A stretch of DNA of 64,000 nucleotides from Streptosporangium album (GTDB lineage Bacteria > Actinomycetota > Actinomycetes > Streptosporangiales > Streptosporangiaceae). The position numbers and the translations under genes were made by a program. Positions 26,246 to 35,841 of the stretch are shown piece after piece; positions within the stretch are counted from its first letter, which is position 1, and each line of letters opens with the position of its first letter. The stretch lies in NCBI RefSeq assembly GCF_014203795.1, contig NZ_JACHJU010000003.1, positions 186,001-250,000 on the forward strand, read 5' to 3'. The notes beneath the pieces were generated by a model. It made no database searches. It was not told where the DNA came from and saw nothing but the letters and a program-made list of their open reading frames with translations.

Positions 26246-27241
26246 ATGAGACTCAACGGGGTACTCACAGCGGGGTTCGCCCTGCTGCTCGCCCTCGCGG
26301 GCGGCGCCGCCATGGCACCGAACGCCGGCGCCGCGGCGGGCCTGACGGGCGTCGCGGCCGGAAACCCGATGACCGACCCGACGCCGGACCCGGCCAACAA
26401 CCCTGCGGACGATCCGGCCGCGGAGCCGCCGACGATCCTGGCGACGAACTTCCAGATGCCCTTCCCCTGCGGACAGTCCTGGACGGGCAACTCCAGCGGG
26501 AGCAGCGCGCACCAGTCGTGGGAGATCGACTTCAACCGGGGCAGCACGGCGGACGCCGACCTGGGAGACCCCGTCGTCGCCGCGGCGGCGGGCACCGTGG
26601 CCATCTCGGCCCACCAGGGATCGACCAACGGCTACGGCAACCTGGTCAAGATCGACCACGGCGGAGGATGGTCCACCTACTACGCGCACCTGAACTCACG
26701 CACGGTGAGCGCGGGCGCCACGGTCTCCCAGGGCCAGAAGATCGGCACGGTCGGCAACACCAGCAAGCCGGGCAACAACATCTCCCCGCATCTGCACTAC
26801 GAGGTCCGCCTGGGCAGCAGCTACCCGTCCAACATCCAGAAGGCCGTCTTCAACGGGACCACGTTCGGCTACCCGGTCCAGACGGTGACCTCCAAGAACT
26901 GCGGCGGCTCCACCAACCCCTACACCCCGCAGGAGGTCTGCGGTGCCGGCTACGACGTGATCGACAGCGCGGCCCTGGGCACTTCCGGCACCGCCTACCT
27001 GCTCTACAACAACTCCAACGGCTACAACTGCGTGACCACCATCAAGAAGACCTCCCTCGGCACGGCCACCGCCACCAGCGCCTACCTGGAGGTGCAGGGC
27101 AATACCCGCATCACCGACTCCGGCAACTTCGGCTACTACGCCGGTCCGGTGCGCGCCTCCGGAGCCGGCACGTGCGTCAAGTGGGGAGGCAAGGCGGGTT
27201 CGTCCACCTACGACAGCCCCTTCGAACACTGCGGCAGCTGA
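26246..27241 (+). CDS. Secreted M23 (LytM-type) peptidoglycan endopeptidase with C-terminal Cys domain
   Basis: The 331-residue exported protein starts with a Sec signal peptide (LTAGFALLLALAGGAAMAPN). After a Pro/Asp linker comes a peptidase M23 domain with the zinc and catalytic residues His 89, Asp 95 (SAHQSWEIDF), and His 182/His 184 (PHLHYEV). It would cut peptide cross-bridges in cell wall. Residues 222-331 form a separate module with four cysteines that is 97-98% identical to the C-terminus of the amidase encoded next door, and probably binds wall or glycan. The ATG at 26246 follows GGAAAGGA. A strong terminator follows the stop. Confidence 0.93.
   Translation: MRLNGVLTAGFALLLALAGGAAMAPNAGAAAGLTGVAAGNPMTDPTPDPANNPADDPAAEPPTILATNFQMPFPCGQSWTGNSSGSSAHQSWEIDFNRGSTADADLGDPVVAAAAGTVAISAHQGSTNGYGNLVKIDHGGGWSTYYAHLNSRTVSAGATVSQGQKIGTVGNTSKPGNNISPHLHYEVRLGSSYPSNIQKAVFNGTTFGYPVQTVTSKNCGGSTNPYTPQEVCGAGYDVIDSAALGTSGTAYLLYNNSNGYNCVTTIKKTSLGTATATSAYLEVQGNTRITDSGNFGYYAGPVRASGAGTCVKWGGKAGSSTYDSPFEHCGS
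26911..27240 (+). repeat. Copy 1 of a 330-bp direct repeat encoding the shared C-terminal module
   Basis: Bases 26911-27240 match 28422-28751 at a constant offset of 1511 with only about five differences by eye, including synonymous and amino-acid-changing ones. The repeat begins exactly at the CACCAACCC linker codons and ends at the stop codon region. The flanking M23 and amidase catalytic parts are unrelated, so this is a duplicated domain kept homogeneous by recent copying or gene conversion. Confidence 0.93.
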
Positions 27242-27246
27242 TCTAC

Positions 27247-27283
27247 CGAGGGGCCGCCTCCGCTCACAGGAGGCGGCCCCTCG
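27247..27283. terminator. Strong Rho-independent terminator after the M23 gene
   Basis: A perfect 15-base stem (27247-27261 with 27269-27283) closes a 7-base loop six bases after the M23 stop codon. A T-run follows at 27294-27299. It separates the M23 gene from the amidase gene, which begins only 30 bases later with its own ribosome site, so a promoter for the amidase must lie within or upstream of this hairpin, or readthrough occurs. Confidence 0.85.
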
Positions 27284-27312
27284 TCGCCCCCCCTTTTTTC
27301 TGAGGAGAACCC

Positions 27313-28752
27313 GTGAAGGCCCGACTCCGCCGTTCAGCCGCGCTGCTGGCCGGCTCGCTCATCCCCCTGGTGTGCCTGATGGGCCGGCCGGCGAGCGCCG
27401 CTCCCGCCGATCCCCTGGCCGACTCCTTCGCCCAAGCGGCCGCGACCTACGAGGTGCCCCGCGATCTGTTGATCACGCTCGGCTATGCCGAGACCCATCT
27501 CGACGGGCACAAGGGCGAGCCGAGCGCGAGCGGCGGCTACGGGGTGATGCACCTCGTCAGCAACCCGACCGTCCACGCCCTGGAGCAGGCCGCCAAGCTC
27601 ACCGGGCAGCCGGTCTCGGCGCTGAAGGCCGACGACGCGGCCAACATCGCGGGCGGCGCCGCGGTGCTGCGCGCCTACGCCGACGAGCTCGGGCTGGACG
27701 CCACCGCCCGGAAAGACGCCGGCAAGTGGTACTCGGCCGTGGCCAGGTACGGCAACGCCTCCTCCCCCGAGGTGGCCCGGCTGTACGCCGACACCGTCTA
27801 CGACCTGCTCGCCAAGGGCGTCAAGGCGGCGACCCCCAGCGGCGCCGTGACCGTCGCACCGCAGGCCATAGCGCCCGACCGAGGCGCGTACGCCAAGGCA
27901 CGGGATCTGGACAACACCCTCGCCGCCGCGGCCGTGGACTACCCGGGCGCTCACTGGGCGGCCGCCAGCTCGTCCAACTACGCCGTCTCCAACCGGCCCA
28001 CCAGCAACGTGATCGACCGCATCGTCATCCACGTGACCCAGGGCTCCTACGCCGGCACCATCTCCTGGTTCCAGAACCCCGCCGCCCAGGTCTCCGCGCA
28101 CTACGTGGTCCGCTCCTCCGACGGCGACATCACCCAGATGGTCCGTGAGAAGGACCGGGCCTGGCACGCGGGGAACTACAACAGCCGCTCCGTCGGCATC
28201 GAGCACGAGGGCTACGTCGACAACGCCTCCTGGTTCACCGACGCGATGTACCGCGCCTCGGCCGCGCTGACCCGCAACATCGCCGACCGCTACGGCATCC
28301 CCAAGGACCGCGCCCACATCGTCGGGCACGTCGAGGTGCCGGGCGCCGACCACACCGACCCGGGGCCCAACTGGAACTGGACCACGTACATGCAGTACGT
28401 CGGCGGCAGCAGCGGTGGCGGCACCAACCCGTACACCCCGCAGGAGGTCTGCGGCGCCGGCTACGACGTGATCGACAGCGCGGCCCTGGGCACTTCCGGC
28501 ACCGCCTACCTGCTCTACAACAACTCCAACGGCTACAACTGCGTGACCACCATCAAGAAGACCTCCCTCGGCACGGCCACCGCCACCAGCGCCTACCTGG
28601 AGGTGCAGGGCAATACCCGCATCACCGACTCCGGCAACTTCGCCTACTACGCCGGTCCGGTGCGCGCCTCCGGAGCCGGCACGTGCGTCAAGTGGGGAGG
28701 CAAGGCGGGTTCGTCCGTCTACGACAGCCCCTTCGAACACTGCGGCAGCTAG
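27313..28752 (+). CDS. Secreted N-acetylmuramoyl-L-alanine amidase (amidase_2) with transglycosylase-like N-terminus and shared C-terminal module
   Basis: The 479-residue exported enzyme begins with a signal peptide (RRSAALLAGSLIPLVCLMGR, cut after ASA). Residues ~35-170 resemble a lytic transglycosylase-like helical domain (YEVPRDLLITLGYAETHLDG, with Glu 60). Residues ~230-355 are an amidase_2/PGRP domain with zinc ligands His 240, His 339 and Asp 349 (the HTDPG motif). The last ~110 residues duplicate the C-terminal module of the M23 enzyme. It should cleave the amide bond between MurNAc and the stem peptide. The GTG at 27313 has TGAGGAG upstream. It pairs functionally with the M23 endopeptidase: the two cut different bonds of peptidoglycan. 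Confidence 0.93.
   Translation: MKARLRRSAALLAGSLIPLVCLMGRPASAAPADPLADSFAQAAATYEVPRDLLITLGYAETHLDGHKGEPSASGGYGVMHLVSNPTVHALEQAAKLTGQPVSALKADDAANIAGGAAVLRAYADELGLDATARKDAGKWYSAVARYGNASSPEVARLYADTVYDLLAKGVKAATPSGAVTVAPQAIAPDRGAYAKARDLDNTLAAAAVDYPGAHWAAASSSNYAVSNRPTSNVIDRIVIHVTQGSYAGTISWFQNPAAQVSAHYVVRSSDGDITQMVREKDRAWHAGNYNSRSVGIEHEGYVDNASWFTDAMYRASAALTRNIADRYGIPKDRAHIVGHVEVPGADHTDPGPNWNWTTYMQYVGGSSGGGTNPYTPQEVCGAGYDVIDSAALGTSGTAYLLYNNSNGYNCVTTIKKTSLGTATATSAYLEVQGNTRITDSGNFAYYAGPVRASGAGTCVKWGGKAGSSVYDSPFEHCGS
28422..28751 (+). repeat. Copy 2 of the 330-bp direct repeat
   Basis: This is the second copy of the segment at 26911-27240. It encodes the four-cysteine module (starting NPYTPQEVCGAGYDVIDS, ending FEHCGS) of the amidase. 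The visible differences are CCC/CCG, GGT/GGC, GGC/GCC (Gly to Ala in NFG/AYYAG) and ACC/GTC (Thr to Val near the end). Confidence 0.93.
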
Positions 28753-28925
28753 AGCCTCGCCCACTCCATGGCGCACGACGCCGGGGACCGGAGCGCCGGT
28801 TCCCGGCGTCGTGCGACATGGGCGAAGCTGTCCACCCGGACGGACACGACCTGGACGTTCTCCTCGGAGCAGACCGCCGACGGGACGACCTGGCGGGCCG
28901 CTGAGCGCGCCCGGACGGTCGCCTC

Positions 28926-29600
28926 TCACTCCCCCGCTCCCGACCCTGCGCGGCTCGCCCAGAGCAGGCCGCGCAGGGTCAGGGTGCGCACGGTGGGATG
29001 GGTCAGCTCCGCGAGGTCGTGGCCGAGCGCGGAGAAGAAGATCTTCCCCGCGCCCCACCGGCGGGTCCACACGACGGGCATGGGGACGGGTACGGCGTGC
29101 GGGCGGCCGTCGGCCGGGGCGAAGGTGGTGGTGGCGAGGGTGTCGTTGAGGGAGTCGGTGAGCATCCAGTACTGCTCGGTGCGGATGGTGAAGCCGTCCA
29201 GACCGGCGACGATCGGATGGCCCGCACGGTCCGGGTCGATGACGACGTCGTATTCGACGAAATCATCGGGATGACACAGGAACAGGCCGCCGACCATCCG
29301 GTGGTAGTCGCTATTGGCGAAGGCGGCCACCACTCCCCCGTGCCATCCCGCGAAGCCGGTGCCCGCCTCGACGGCGGAGACCAGCCCGGCGCACTGCCGT
29401 TCGGTGAGCGTGCCGCGCGTCCAGCACTGCACGACGAGGTCGGTCGCGGCCAGCAGGTCCGCGTCGGTGTAGACGTCGAGGTCGTCGGCGACGGTGACGT
29501 CGAACCCGGCCTCGGTGAGTCCGGGGATGAACAGATCCGTGGCCTCGGTGGGGACGTGCCCCTCCCAGCCTCCCCGGACGACGAGCGCGTGTCTGGTCAT
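28926..29600 (-). CDS. ThuA-like domain protein
   Basis: The 224-residue protein has the class I glutamine-amidotransferase-like fold of ThuA proteins: opening HALVVRGGWEGHVP, the GFAGWHGG turn, FVEYDVVIDPDRAGHPIVAG and the closing GAGKIFFSALGHDLAEL. ThuA-like proteins are linked to sugar metabolism (trehalose in rhizobia), but no enzymatic activity is established for most. There is no signal peptide. The start ATG 29600 gives a normal length. It stands alone; its promoter must lie in the 29.6-29.9 kb gap. Confidence 0.88.
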   Translation of the reverse strand: MTRHALVVRGGWEGHVPTEATDLFIPGLTEAGFDVTVADDLDVYTDADLLAATDLVVQCWTRGTLTERQCAGLVSAVEAGTGFAGWHGGVVAAFANSDYHRMVGGLFLCHPDDFVEYDVVIDPDRAGHPIVAGLDGFTIRTEQYWMLTDSLNDTLATTTFAPADGRPHAVPVPMPVVWTRRWGAGKIFFSALGHDLAELTHPTVRTLTLRGLLWASRAGSGAGE

Positions 29601-29953
29601 GCCTGCTCCCTGCCTGATCTCGTCCCCGGAACCGCTCCACCACGCGGCCGGGATCCCCTTCTTCTACCGGTATGGCCGGAGCAATCCCAGCGCCGCGACC
29701 CGATTGCCGTCAAACCGGCCTCGGCGGGTGCCGGGGGAACGTGAACACACCGTTTCCCCGGCCCTGCCAGAGCGCCGAACCGGCGACGGCCGGATACGCG
29801 AGCTCACCGGTCCGGAGCCCTGCGGTCGGACCTGGGCCGTTGCCCGCCGATAAACCGGTTCCCCCGCCCACGCTGGTTTCAGTACACTCGCCACGGATCA
29901 CACGCCGCCGCGACACCGCGGCGCGCGCCTTGACGAGTGAGGGGAGCCCGGAC
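29601..29953. other. Divergent gap between the ThuA-like gene and the EF-G leader
   Basis: About 350 bases without a credible gene. A TACACT hexamer at 29883-29888 could be the -10 element of the promoter that produces the long (>300 base) leader of the EF-G paralogue. I see no clear -35 partner, so this assignment is tentative. Confidence 0.35.
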
Positions 29954-30061
29954 GTGCGTTACCGCACCGCTGTGGTCGTTCCCCAGTCACGGTATGAGGT
30001 GATTCTGGTGTCTTCGTTGGTGCCCGGTGCCGGCCGCGCGGCCGGCACCACACGTCCGTGA
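29954..30061 (+). CDS. Putative 35-residue leader peptide upstream of the EF-G paralogue
   Basis: A short ORF starts at GTG 29954 with GAGGGGAG six bases upstream, a better ribosome site than that of the main gene. It encodes VRYRTAVVVPQSRYEV and then ILVSSLVPGAGRAAGTTRP, stopping at 30061. A perfect 24-base palindrome lies inside its last third, so ribosome movement through the ORF would control folding of that hairpin. This is the arrangement expected of translation-dependent attenuation, as in leaders of ribosome-protection and erm genes. It is an inference from layout; the peptide has no known homologue to me. Confidence 0.5.
   Translation: MRYRTAVVVPQSRYEVILVSSLVPGAGRAAGTTRP
30026..30049 (+). 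promoter_or_regulatory. Perfect 24-bp palindrome in the EF-G leader, candidate attenuator
   Basis: Arms 30026-30037 and 30038-30049 are exactly complementary and very G/C-rich, so the RNA would form a stable hairpin. The motif TGCCCGGTGCCG occurs at 30021-30032, within the left arm, and again at 30081-30092, so the right arm could pair with either copy. That gives mutually exclusive structures. No T-run follows, which fits translational rather than Rho-independent control. Confidence 0.5.
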
Positions 30062-30218
30062 CGGACACCTGACCCCTGTCTGCCCGGTGCCGAACCGACC
30101 GGTCGGGTATGTCCCGATGCGGTGGCGCCGTATCAGGGGTCTCCGCATGGCCTGACTCCAGGCCGTTCCGTCCGGGAATCGCGCTGTCCTGTTCAGATCG
30201 TCTGAAGGGCCATGGGCC

Positions 30219-32330
30219 GTGCGCACCGACCTGCACCGTCATCTCACCGAACCGCTGACCGGCGTCCGCAATCTGGGCATCCTCGCCCATGTCGATGCCG
30301 GCAAGACCACCGTCACCGAACGCATCCTGTACGTCACCGGCGCCACTTACAAGCGTGGCGAGGTGCACAACGGGACGACCGTCACCGACTTCGACTCCCA
30401 GGAGCGCGATCGTGGGATCACCATCTTCGCCGCGGCGGTGAGCTGCGCCTGGGACGGCCACCGGATCAACCTGATCGACACCCCGGGCCACGTCGACTTC
30501 TCCGACGAGGTGGAGCGCTCGCTCCGGGTGCTCGACGGCGCGATCGCCGTGTTCGACGGTGTCGCGGGAGTCGAGCCGCAGAGCGAGTCGGTGTGGCGGC
30601 AGGCCGACCGGTACGGAGTGCCGCGGATCGCCTTCGTCAACAAGCTGGACCGCGCCGGCGCCGACCTCGACACGGCGGTCGAGTCGATCCGCGAGCGGTT
30701 GCGTGTGGCCCCGCTGGTGGTCCAGCTGCCGATCGGGCGCCAGGACGGGTTCACCGGGGTGGTGGATCTGCTGCGTATGCGGTCGCTGGTCTGGGCCGAC
30801 GGCCGCGACACGTTCGAGGAGGGCCCGGTGCCGGACGCCCTGCGGGAAGAGGCGCACCGGCGCCGCCGGCTGCTCGAGGAGGCGGTGGCCGAGCTGCACC
30901 CGATCGCGTTGGAGGAGTTCTGCGCGGAGTCGGCGATCTCCGCGCGGACCCTTGCCGCCGCGCTGCGCGACCTGACCCGTACCGGTGAGGGCGTGGTGGT
31001 GTTGTGCGGATCGGCCTACCGCAACCGCGGGATCGAGCCGCTGCTGGACGCCGTCGTGGCCTACCTGCCCTCGCCGCTGGACGTGCCGGCGGTACGCGGC
31101 GCCCAGGACGGTGCGGTGCAGGAGCGGGTCGCCGACCCGGCGGCGCCGTTCGCCGGGCTGGTGTTCAAGGTGAATTCGACCGCCACCGGGCGGCTGACCT
31201 ACCTGCGGGTGTATTCGGGAACCGTCCAGAAGGGAGACGTGGTGTTGGACGCCGGCGCGCGGCGCACCGAGCGGATCGGCCGGATCCTGCGGGTACAGGC
31301 CGATCGGCACACCGAGGTGGACCGGGCGGTGGCCGGGGACATCGTCGCGGTGGTCGGGCTGAAGACGGCCCGCACCGGGGCCACCCTGTGCGCACCCGCG
31401 GCGCCGTTGGTCCTCGAACCGCCTAATACGGCCGATCCGGTGGTCTCCGTAGCGGTCGAGGCCCGCAGGGGCACCGATACCGACCGGTTGGCGTCGGCGT
31501 TGGCACGGCTGGTCGAGGAGGATCCTTCGCTGGTGGTCCGGGCCGACCCCGAGACCGGTCAGACGGTGCTGTCGGGGATGGGCGAGCTGCATCTGGAGGT
31601 CGCGGTGGAGAAGATCCGTCGCGCCCATGGGCTGGATGTCGGCGTCGGCCGGCCGCAGGTGGCCTACCGGGAGACGGTCTCCCGCGGGGCGTCCGGGGTG
31701 TTGTACCGGCACGTCAAGCAGGACGGAGGCGCCGGCCAGTTCGCCCACGTCGTCCTGGACGTGGAGCCGCTGGAGACCGCCCCGGACACCGCCGGCGACA
31801 ACGGCGGCGGCAGCGCGATGGGCTTCGTGTTCCGCTCGACCGTCGTTGGCGGGCGGGTGCCGCGGGAGTACGTCCGGGCGGTGGAGACCGGTTGCCGGGA
31901 CGCCCTGGCCGAGGGCCCCCTCGGCGGCCATCCGGTGACCGGACTGCGGGTCACGCTGACCGACGGAGCCACCCATCCCAAGGACTCCTCGGAGATGGCG
32001 TTCCGGACGGCCGGCCGGTTCGCGCTGCGGGAGGCACTGCGTGCCTGCGTGACGGTGCTGCTGGAACCGGTGGTCGAGGTCACGGCCACCGTGCCCGACG
32101 ACGCCGTCGGCGGGGTGCTGGGCGACCTGGCGGCACGGCGCGGCCGGGTCTCGGGCTCGACCGCGCGGGCGGGCACGGTGGTGATCACCGCGACCGTGCC
32201 GCTGGCCGAGCTGTTCGGCTACGCGACCCGGTTGCGTAGCCGGACCCAGGGCCGGGGGACCTTCACCACCCGGGCCGCAGGTTACGCCCCGGTGCCGGGC
32301 GCGGCATCCGACGGGATGCCGCCCCGGTAG
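30219..32330 (+). CDS. EF-G paralogue (FusA2/ribosome-protection-like translational GTPase)
   Basis: The 703-residue protein is a full-length five-domain translational GTPase. G motifs are G1 AHVDAGKT (23-30), G3 DTPGH (87-91) and G4 NKLD (141-144). The domain IV tip keeps the functionally important histidine ([13 protein letters not shown]) and the C-terminus ends in the EF-G-like TQGRGTFTT. Divergence from housekeeping EF-G and the lack of neighbouring ribosomal or tuf genes mark it as a second, specialised copy like actinobacterial FusA2; Tet(M)/OtrA-type ribosome protection proteins are its other relatives. GTG 30219 has GAAGGGC upstream. It is monocistronic, behind a leader ORF and palindrome and ahead of a strong hairpin. 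Role in drug response or in elongation stress is inferred, not shown. Confidence 0.9.
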   Translation: MRTDLHRHLTEPLTGVRNLGILAHVDAGKTTVTERILYVTGATYKRGEVHNGTTVTDFDSQERDRGITIFAAAVSCAWDGHRINLIDTPGHVDFSDEVERSLRVLDGAIAVFDGVAGVEPQSESVWRQADRYGVPRIAFVNKLDRAGADLDTAVESIRERLRVAPLVVQLPIGRQDGFTGVVDLLRMRSLVWADGRDTFEEGPVPDALREEAHRRRRLLEEAVAELHPIALEEFCAESAISARTLAAALRDLTRTGEGVVVLCGSAYRNRGIEPLLDAVVAYLPSPLDVPAVRGAQDGAVQERVADPAAPFAGLVFKVNSTATGRLTYLRVYSGTVQKGDVVLDAGARRTERIGRILRVQADRHTEVDRAVAGDIVAVVGLKTARTGATLCAPAAPLVLEPPNTADPVVSVAVEARRGTDTDRLASALARLVEEDPSLVVRADPETGQTVLSGMGELHLEVAVEKIRRAHGLDVGVGRPQVAYRETVSRGASGVLYRHVKQDGGAGQFAHVVLDVEPLETAPDTAGDNGGGSAMGFVFRSTVVGGRVPREYVRAVETGCRDALAEGPLGGHPVTGLRVTLTDGATHPKDSSEMAFRTAGRFALREALRACVTVLLEPVVEVTATVPDDAVGGVLGDLAARRGRVSGSTARAGTVVITATVPLAELFGYATRLRSRTQGRGTFTTRAAGYAPVPGAASDGMPPR

Positions 32331-32336
32331 AACCGC

Positions 32337-32369
32337 GATGGCCCCGCCCGCGTCGTGGGCGGGGCCATC
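32337..32369. terminator. Bidirectional hairpin terminator between convergent genes
   Basis: A perfect 13-base stem (32337-32349 with 32357-32369) encloses the 7-base loop GCGTCGT, six bases after the EF-G paralogue stop and nine bases before the end of the converging exported-protein gene. It is G/C-rich without long T-runs, as is usual in actinomycetes, and probably serves both genes. Confidence 0.8.
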
Positions 32370-32377
32370 TCAGGGGA

Positions 32378-35300
32378 TCAGGCCGCCGCCCGTGCCGACA
32401 GGGCGACCGTCGCCTGCCGGGTGACGCCGTTCACGGTGACCGCGACGGTGACCTGTCCGGGACGGAGTGCCGTGAGGATCCCGGTCGCCGGGTCCAGCAC
32501 CGCCACGTGCCGGGACTTGGCCCCGGCGCGGGTGCCGATGTGGAGGTTCGGCGAGCCCGACCAGTCGGCCGAGGCGGGATAGGCGACGGGCACCGTACGG
32601 CCTGCCTGCGTCAGGGTCGCGGAGACATGGCCGGGTCTGCCGACCTCCACCGAGGCGGGCGCGGTGAGGGTCAGCTCGTCGACGTGCGGGCGGACCTGCG
32701 CGCCGATCCAGGCCGGCGCGTCGACGAACCGGTTGCGCCGGACGTGCTCGGCCTCCTTCTCGGTCACCGGGTCGACCCCCCACAGGGACCAGCCGGTGAA
32801 GCCGTCGCCGGGTTCTTTCCGGAGTTGCCGTTGATGAAGTACGGCACGGCGTCGACCCGCGAGGCGTGGAAGGTCCCGACGTGGCCGCCGATGTAGGCGG
32901 CTCCCTTCCCGGTGGTGCGCTGGAAGTCCGCGAGCCAGCCCTCGACGAGTGCGGCCTCCTTGCGGTCGCCGAGCTGACTGCCCTTGCCGGGCGTCGGGTC
33001 GCGCGGCGGCACGTGGAACAGCACGGCGACCGAGCCGATCGACGGATCCTTGCCCGCCGCGTCGAGGCGGTCGCGCAACATGGCCACCTGGTCGAACCCG
33101 CCGCCCCGCAGGTTCAGCCGCGAGGTGTCGAGGGTGACGAAACGGGTGCCCTTGTGGTCGAAGCCGCCGTAGGTGGCACCGAAGACCGAGGTGAAGTTGT
33201 CGATCTTCCCACCCATGACCTCGTGGTTGCCCGGCACGTAGTGGACGGGCACCTCACCGTGGAGTTCCTCGTCCAGGATCCGCTTGGCGAGCGCGAAGTC
33301 CTCCGGGGACGCCTCGTCGACGAGGTCGCCGTTGATGACCAGGAAGTCGGGCTCGGCCGCCCTGATCTCCCGCAGGGTGCGGCGGGCGTTGGCGACGATG
33401 CCGCTGCCGGGGTCACGCGCCACGAACTGCGCGTCGGACATGACCGCGAACCGCCACGGCGCCGCCGCGACCTCGGCCCCGGTGCGGACCACCGGATCCG
33501 CCGTCTTGGGGGCGGCAGGCGTGTCCACCGAGGGCGGCACCTTGGCGACGAGCCCGTCGATCGCGATCTCACTGTTGTACTGGTGGTCGGCCGCGGTCTC
33601 CGCGACGTAGAAGCGGCGGAGCTTCAGGGGGTAGTTCACCCCCGGCGGCACCGTGAACTCGACGAACTTCCAGCCCGTCCAGGTGAGGTACGGCCCGCGG
33701 AGGATCTGCGACTGCCCCTGGGCGTCGTAGAACTCCAGGCTCGGCCACTCGCCCTTGCCGGCGGAGTTGATCCAGAGGCCGAACGCCTGGGGCTGGCCCG
33801 GCACGGTGATCTGCTGGGGCGGGCTGGCGTAGGCCGCCCGGGTGGCCGTCGACTGCGTGAAGTCGTAGGCGAGCTTCAGCCCGCCGCCGCTCTGGCCCGG
33901 GGCCGCCGACAGCGAGCCCGTGGCGCGCGCGGTGGCGAACGTCCACGACGCCGCGTCCTCGAAGTCGGCGACCGGGACGTCCTCGTATCCGACGGTCACC
34001 GGCACGGCCGTGCTGGAGGCGCCGACCTTCGCGGTCACCAGCGCCGAGCCGGTCGCCTTCTTCGCCTTCACCGTGAAGAAGCCGTGCTCGGAGGGGGTGA
34101 CGTCGAGCAGGTCCCTGTCGTAGTCGAGGCGCACGTCGGAGGGTTCGACGGGGGCGGAGTTGCCGTTGCGGTCGTAGCCGACCAGACCGAACGTGCCCGT
34201 GGCGTCCGCGCCCGCCAGGCCGACCCGGTCGGTGGTCGCGCCCAGGCTCGCGAGGGGCTGCAGGACGGTGAGGGCGATCTCGCCCTTGGCGTTCCCGCGT
34301 GAGGCGGTGACGGTCGTCTGGCCGGGCCGCAGGCCGCGGAAGGTTCCGTCGCGGCCGACGATCCCGTGCGCCGCCTGGCTGGACCGCCATGACGGGTCGC
34401 CCGCCGCGGGGCCGTAGGTCTCGTCGTAGCCGGCCGCCGTGAGCTTGCGGGTGAGGCCGGGGAACACCCGGTCGGGGCGTCCGCCGGCCACCGGGCCGGT
34501 GCCCGGTGCCTTCGCCGGGTCGCTGGCCGTCTCCAGCCAGAAGCCCTTGAGCTTTCCGCTGCCGGCGGGCGCGTAGAGCGCGAGGCCGTTGGGGACGTGC
34601 CGCTCCTCGCCGTCGGAGGGGCTGTTCTCCACCTGGACGTCGGCGGAGCCGGGCTCACGGGCGAGCATCGTCGAGGAACCGCCGCCGTCGAGGTTCAGCG
34701 CGTTGTGCGCGCCGAGCTCGGCCATCATCGCTGCCAGCTCGGTGAGCGTGACGCCCCTGCTGTCGGTCTGCCGGCCGTCGACGGTCAGCAGGTACATCTT
34801 GCGGCCGTCGGCGGAGAAGCCGACGCCGGTGCGCGGGGCGGCGGTGTTGTCGGCCGAGGTCCGCGCGACGCCGTCCTTGACGAGGATCTGGTTTCCGCCG
34901 ACGGCCGCCTTGACCGCGCCCCCGCCGTTGGATTTCGGCTGGTACTTCACCTCGACGCGGTCGCCGGGCTTCAGCGCGGCCAGCGCGGCCGCTCCGGCGT
35001 CCCGGCCGAGCATGATCGTCGTGTCCGCCGGGATGGGGCCGCTGCCCGCGGCGGTGCGCACCTCGGTGACGGCACCGTCCCGGAGCACGACCTCGGTGAC
35101 CGCGGTCGCGCCCGCGACCGCGCGCCCGCGGTCGTAGGAGCCCCACAGCGGGGTGAACAGCCCGACGCCACCCGCCTGGATGAGCTGGTTGAACTGGGTC
35201 AGCGTGATCGGGGTGCCGCCGGCGGGTGTCGCGGTGCCGTCGAAGTACATCTGCAGCACGTGTCCGACCCCGTCGGCGGTGACCGCGACGGCGTTGTTGT

Positions 35301-35841
35301 GACCCGCGATCGGGGCCTGGACGAGGTCGCCGCTGCGGATGCCGATGCCCTGCGCCGCACCGGAGTTGTTGATGTCGAAGAAGTCGCCGTTGACGGCGGC
35401 GACGGCCCGGGACCGTTTCGCCGGTCCGGACAGCGGCTCGGTCTTCGACACCTCGCCGGAGTAGACGTAGTCCACGCTCGCGCCGGCCGTGAGGTCGGCG
35501 GCGATCGCGTCGGCACGCAGCCAGCCCGCGCTGTCATAGCGGTCGAAGGAGGTGAGGGTGACTCCCGGCGCGACGGGCCGGGTCTTCTTGGCCGTCTCCA
35601 GCTGCCGCGCGCCGGGGGCGACGAGCAGTGTGGAGGGGGCCAGGTAGGACGACGCCTGCGGCGCGTCCTCTACGAGGGTCTGCTGTGGCCTCGCCGGTGC
35701 GGGGGACGGCGACGGATCGGCCTGGGCGGGCGCCGCCGCGCTGAACGCGAGCAGCGGGGCGAGCAGGGCCGTGGCCACGATGTGAGATCGGTGACTTGGG
35801 GGCACCCGCGAACTCAATCGTGCAATGGTTACAAGTTTCAA
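32378..35841 (-). CDS. Secreted phosphodiester-glycosidase (NAGPA-type)/metallophosphoesterase fusion, frameshifted near 32808
   Basis: The main frame (32764-35841, 1025 residues) begins with a signal peptide (HIVATALLAPLLAFSAAAPA, then AQA). It continues with a NAGPA/exopolysaccharide phosphodiester-glycosidase domain (AVAAVNGDFFDINNSGAAQG, LNLDGGGSSTMLA), Ig-like and carbohydrate-binding-like beta domains, and a calcineurin-type phosphoesterase with MSDAQF, NGDLVDE, GNHEV, LFHVPP and GGHVGTFH. It then reads into an unlikely tail (TASPAGPCGGS) and stops. The other frame continues the expected sequence (DGFTGWSLWGVDPVTEKEAE) to 32378 and adds a final Ig-like domain. Restoring one base around 32805-32812 (NPGDGFTGW) joins them. 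So either a one-base sequencing error or a recent frameshift that removes the last ~145 residues. Substrate unknown. Confidence 0.85.

Noticed and set aside
26911-28751. Possibility that the two direct repeats mark a CRISPR or transposon
   Set aside because: There are only two long copies, both inside coding sequence and in frame as a protein module, without spacers or transposase.
29898-31976. 692-codon minus-strand frame opposite the EF-G paralogue
   Set aside because: The plus strand has all translational GTPase motifs; the minus frame is low-complexity Arg/Gly/His text.
30219-32330. Calling the GTPase a Tet(M)-type tetracycline resistance protein
   Set aside because: Length, the conserved EF-G domain IV segment and the C-terminus fit an EF-G paralogue better; drug resistance would be speculation.
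32337-32369. Hairpin considered as an attachment site or operator
   Set aside because: Its position between two convergent stops and its G/C stem with a short loop fit a terminator best.
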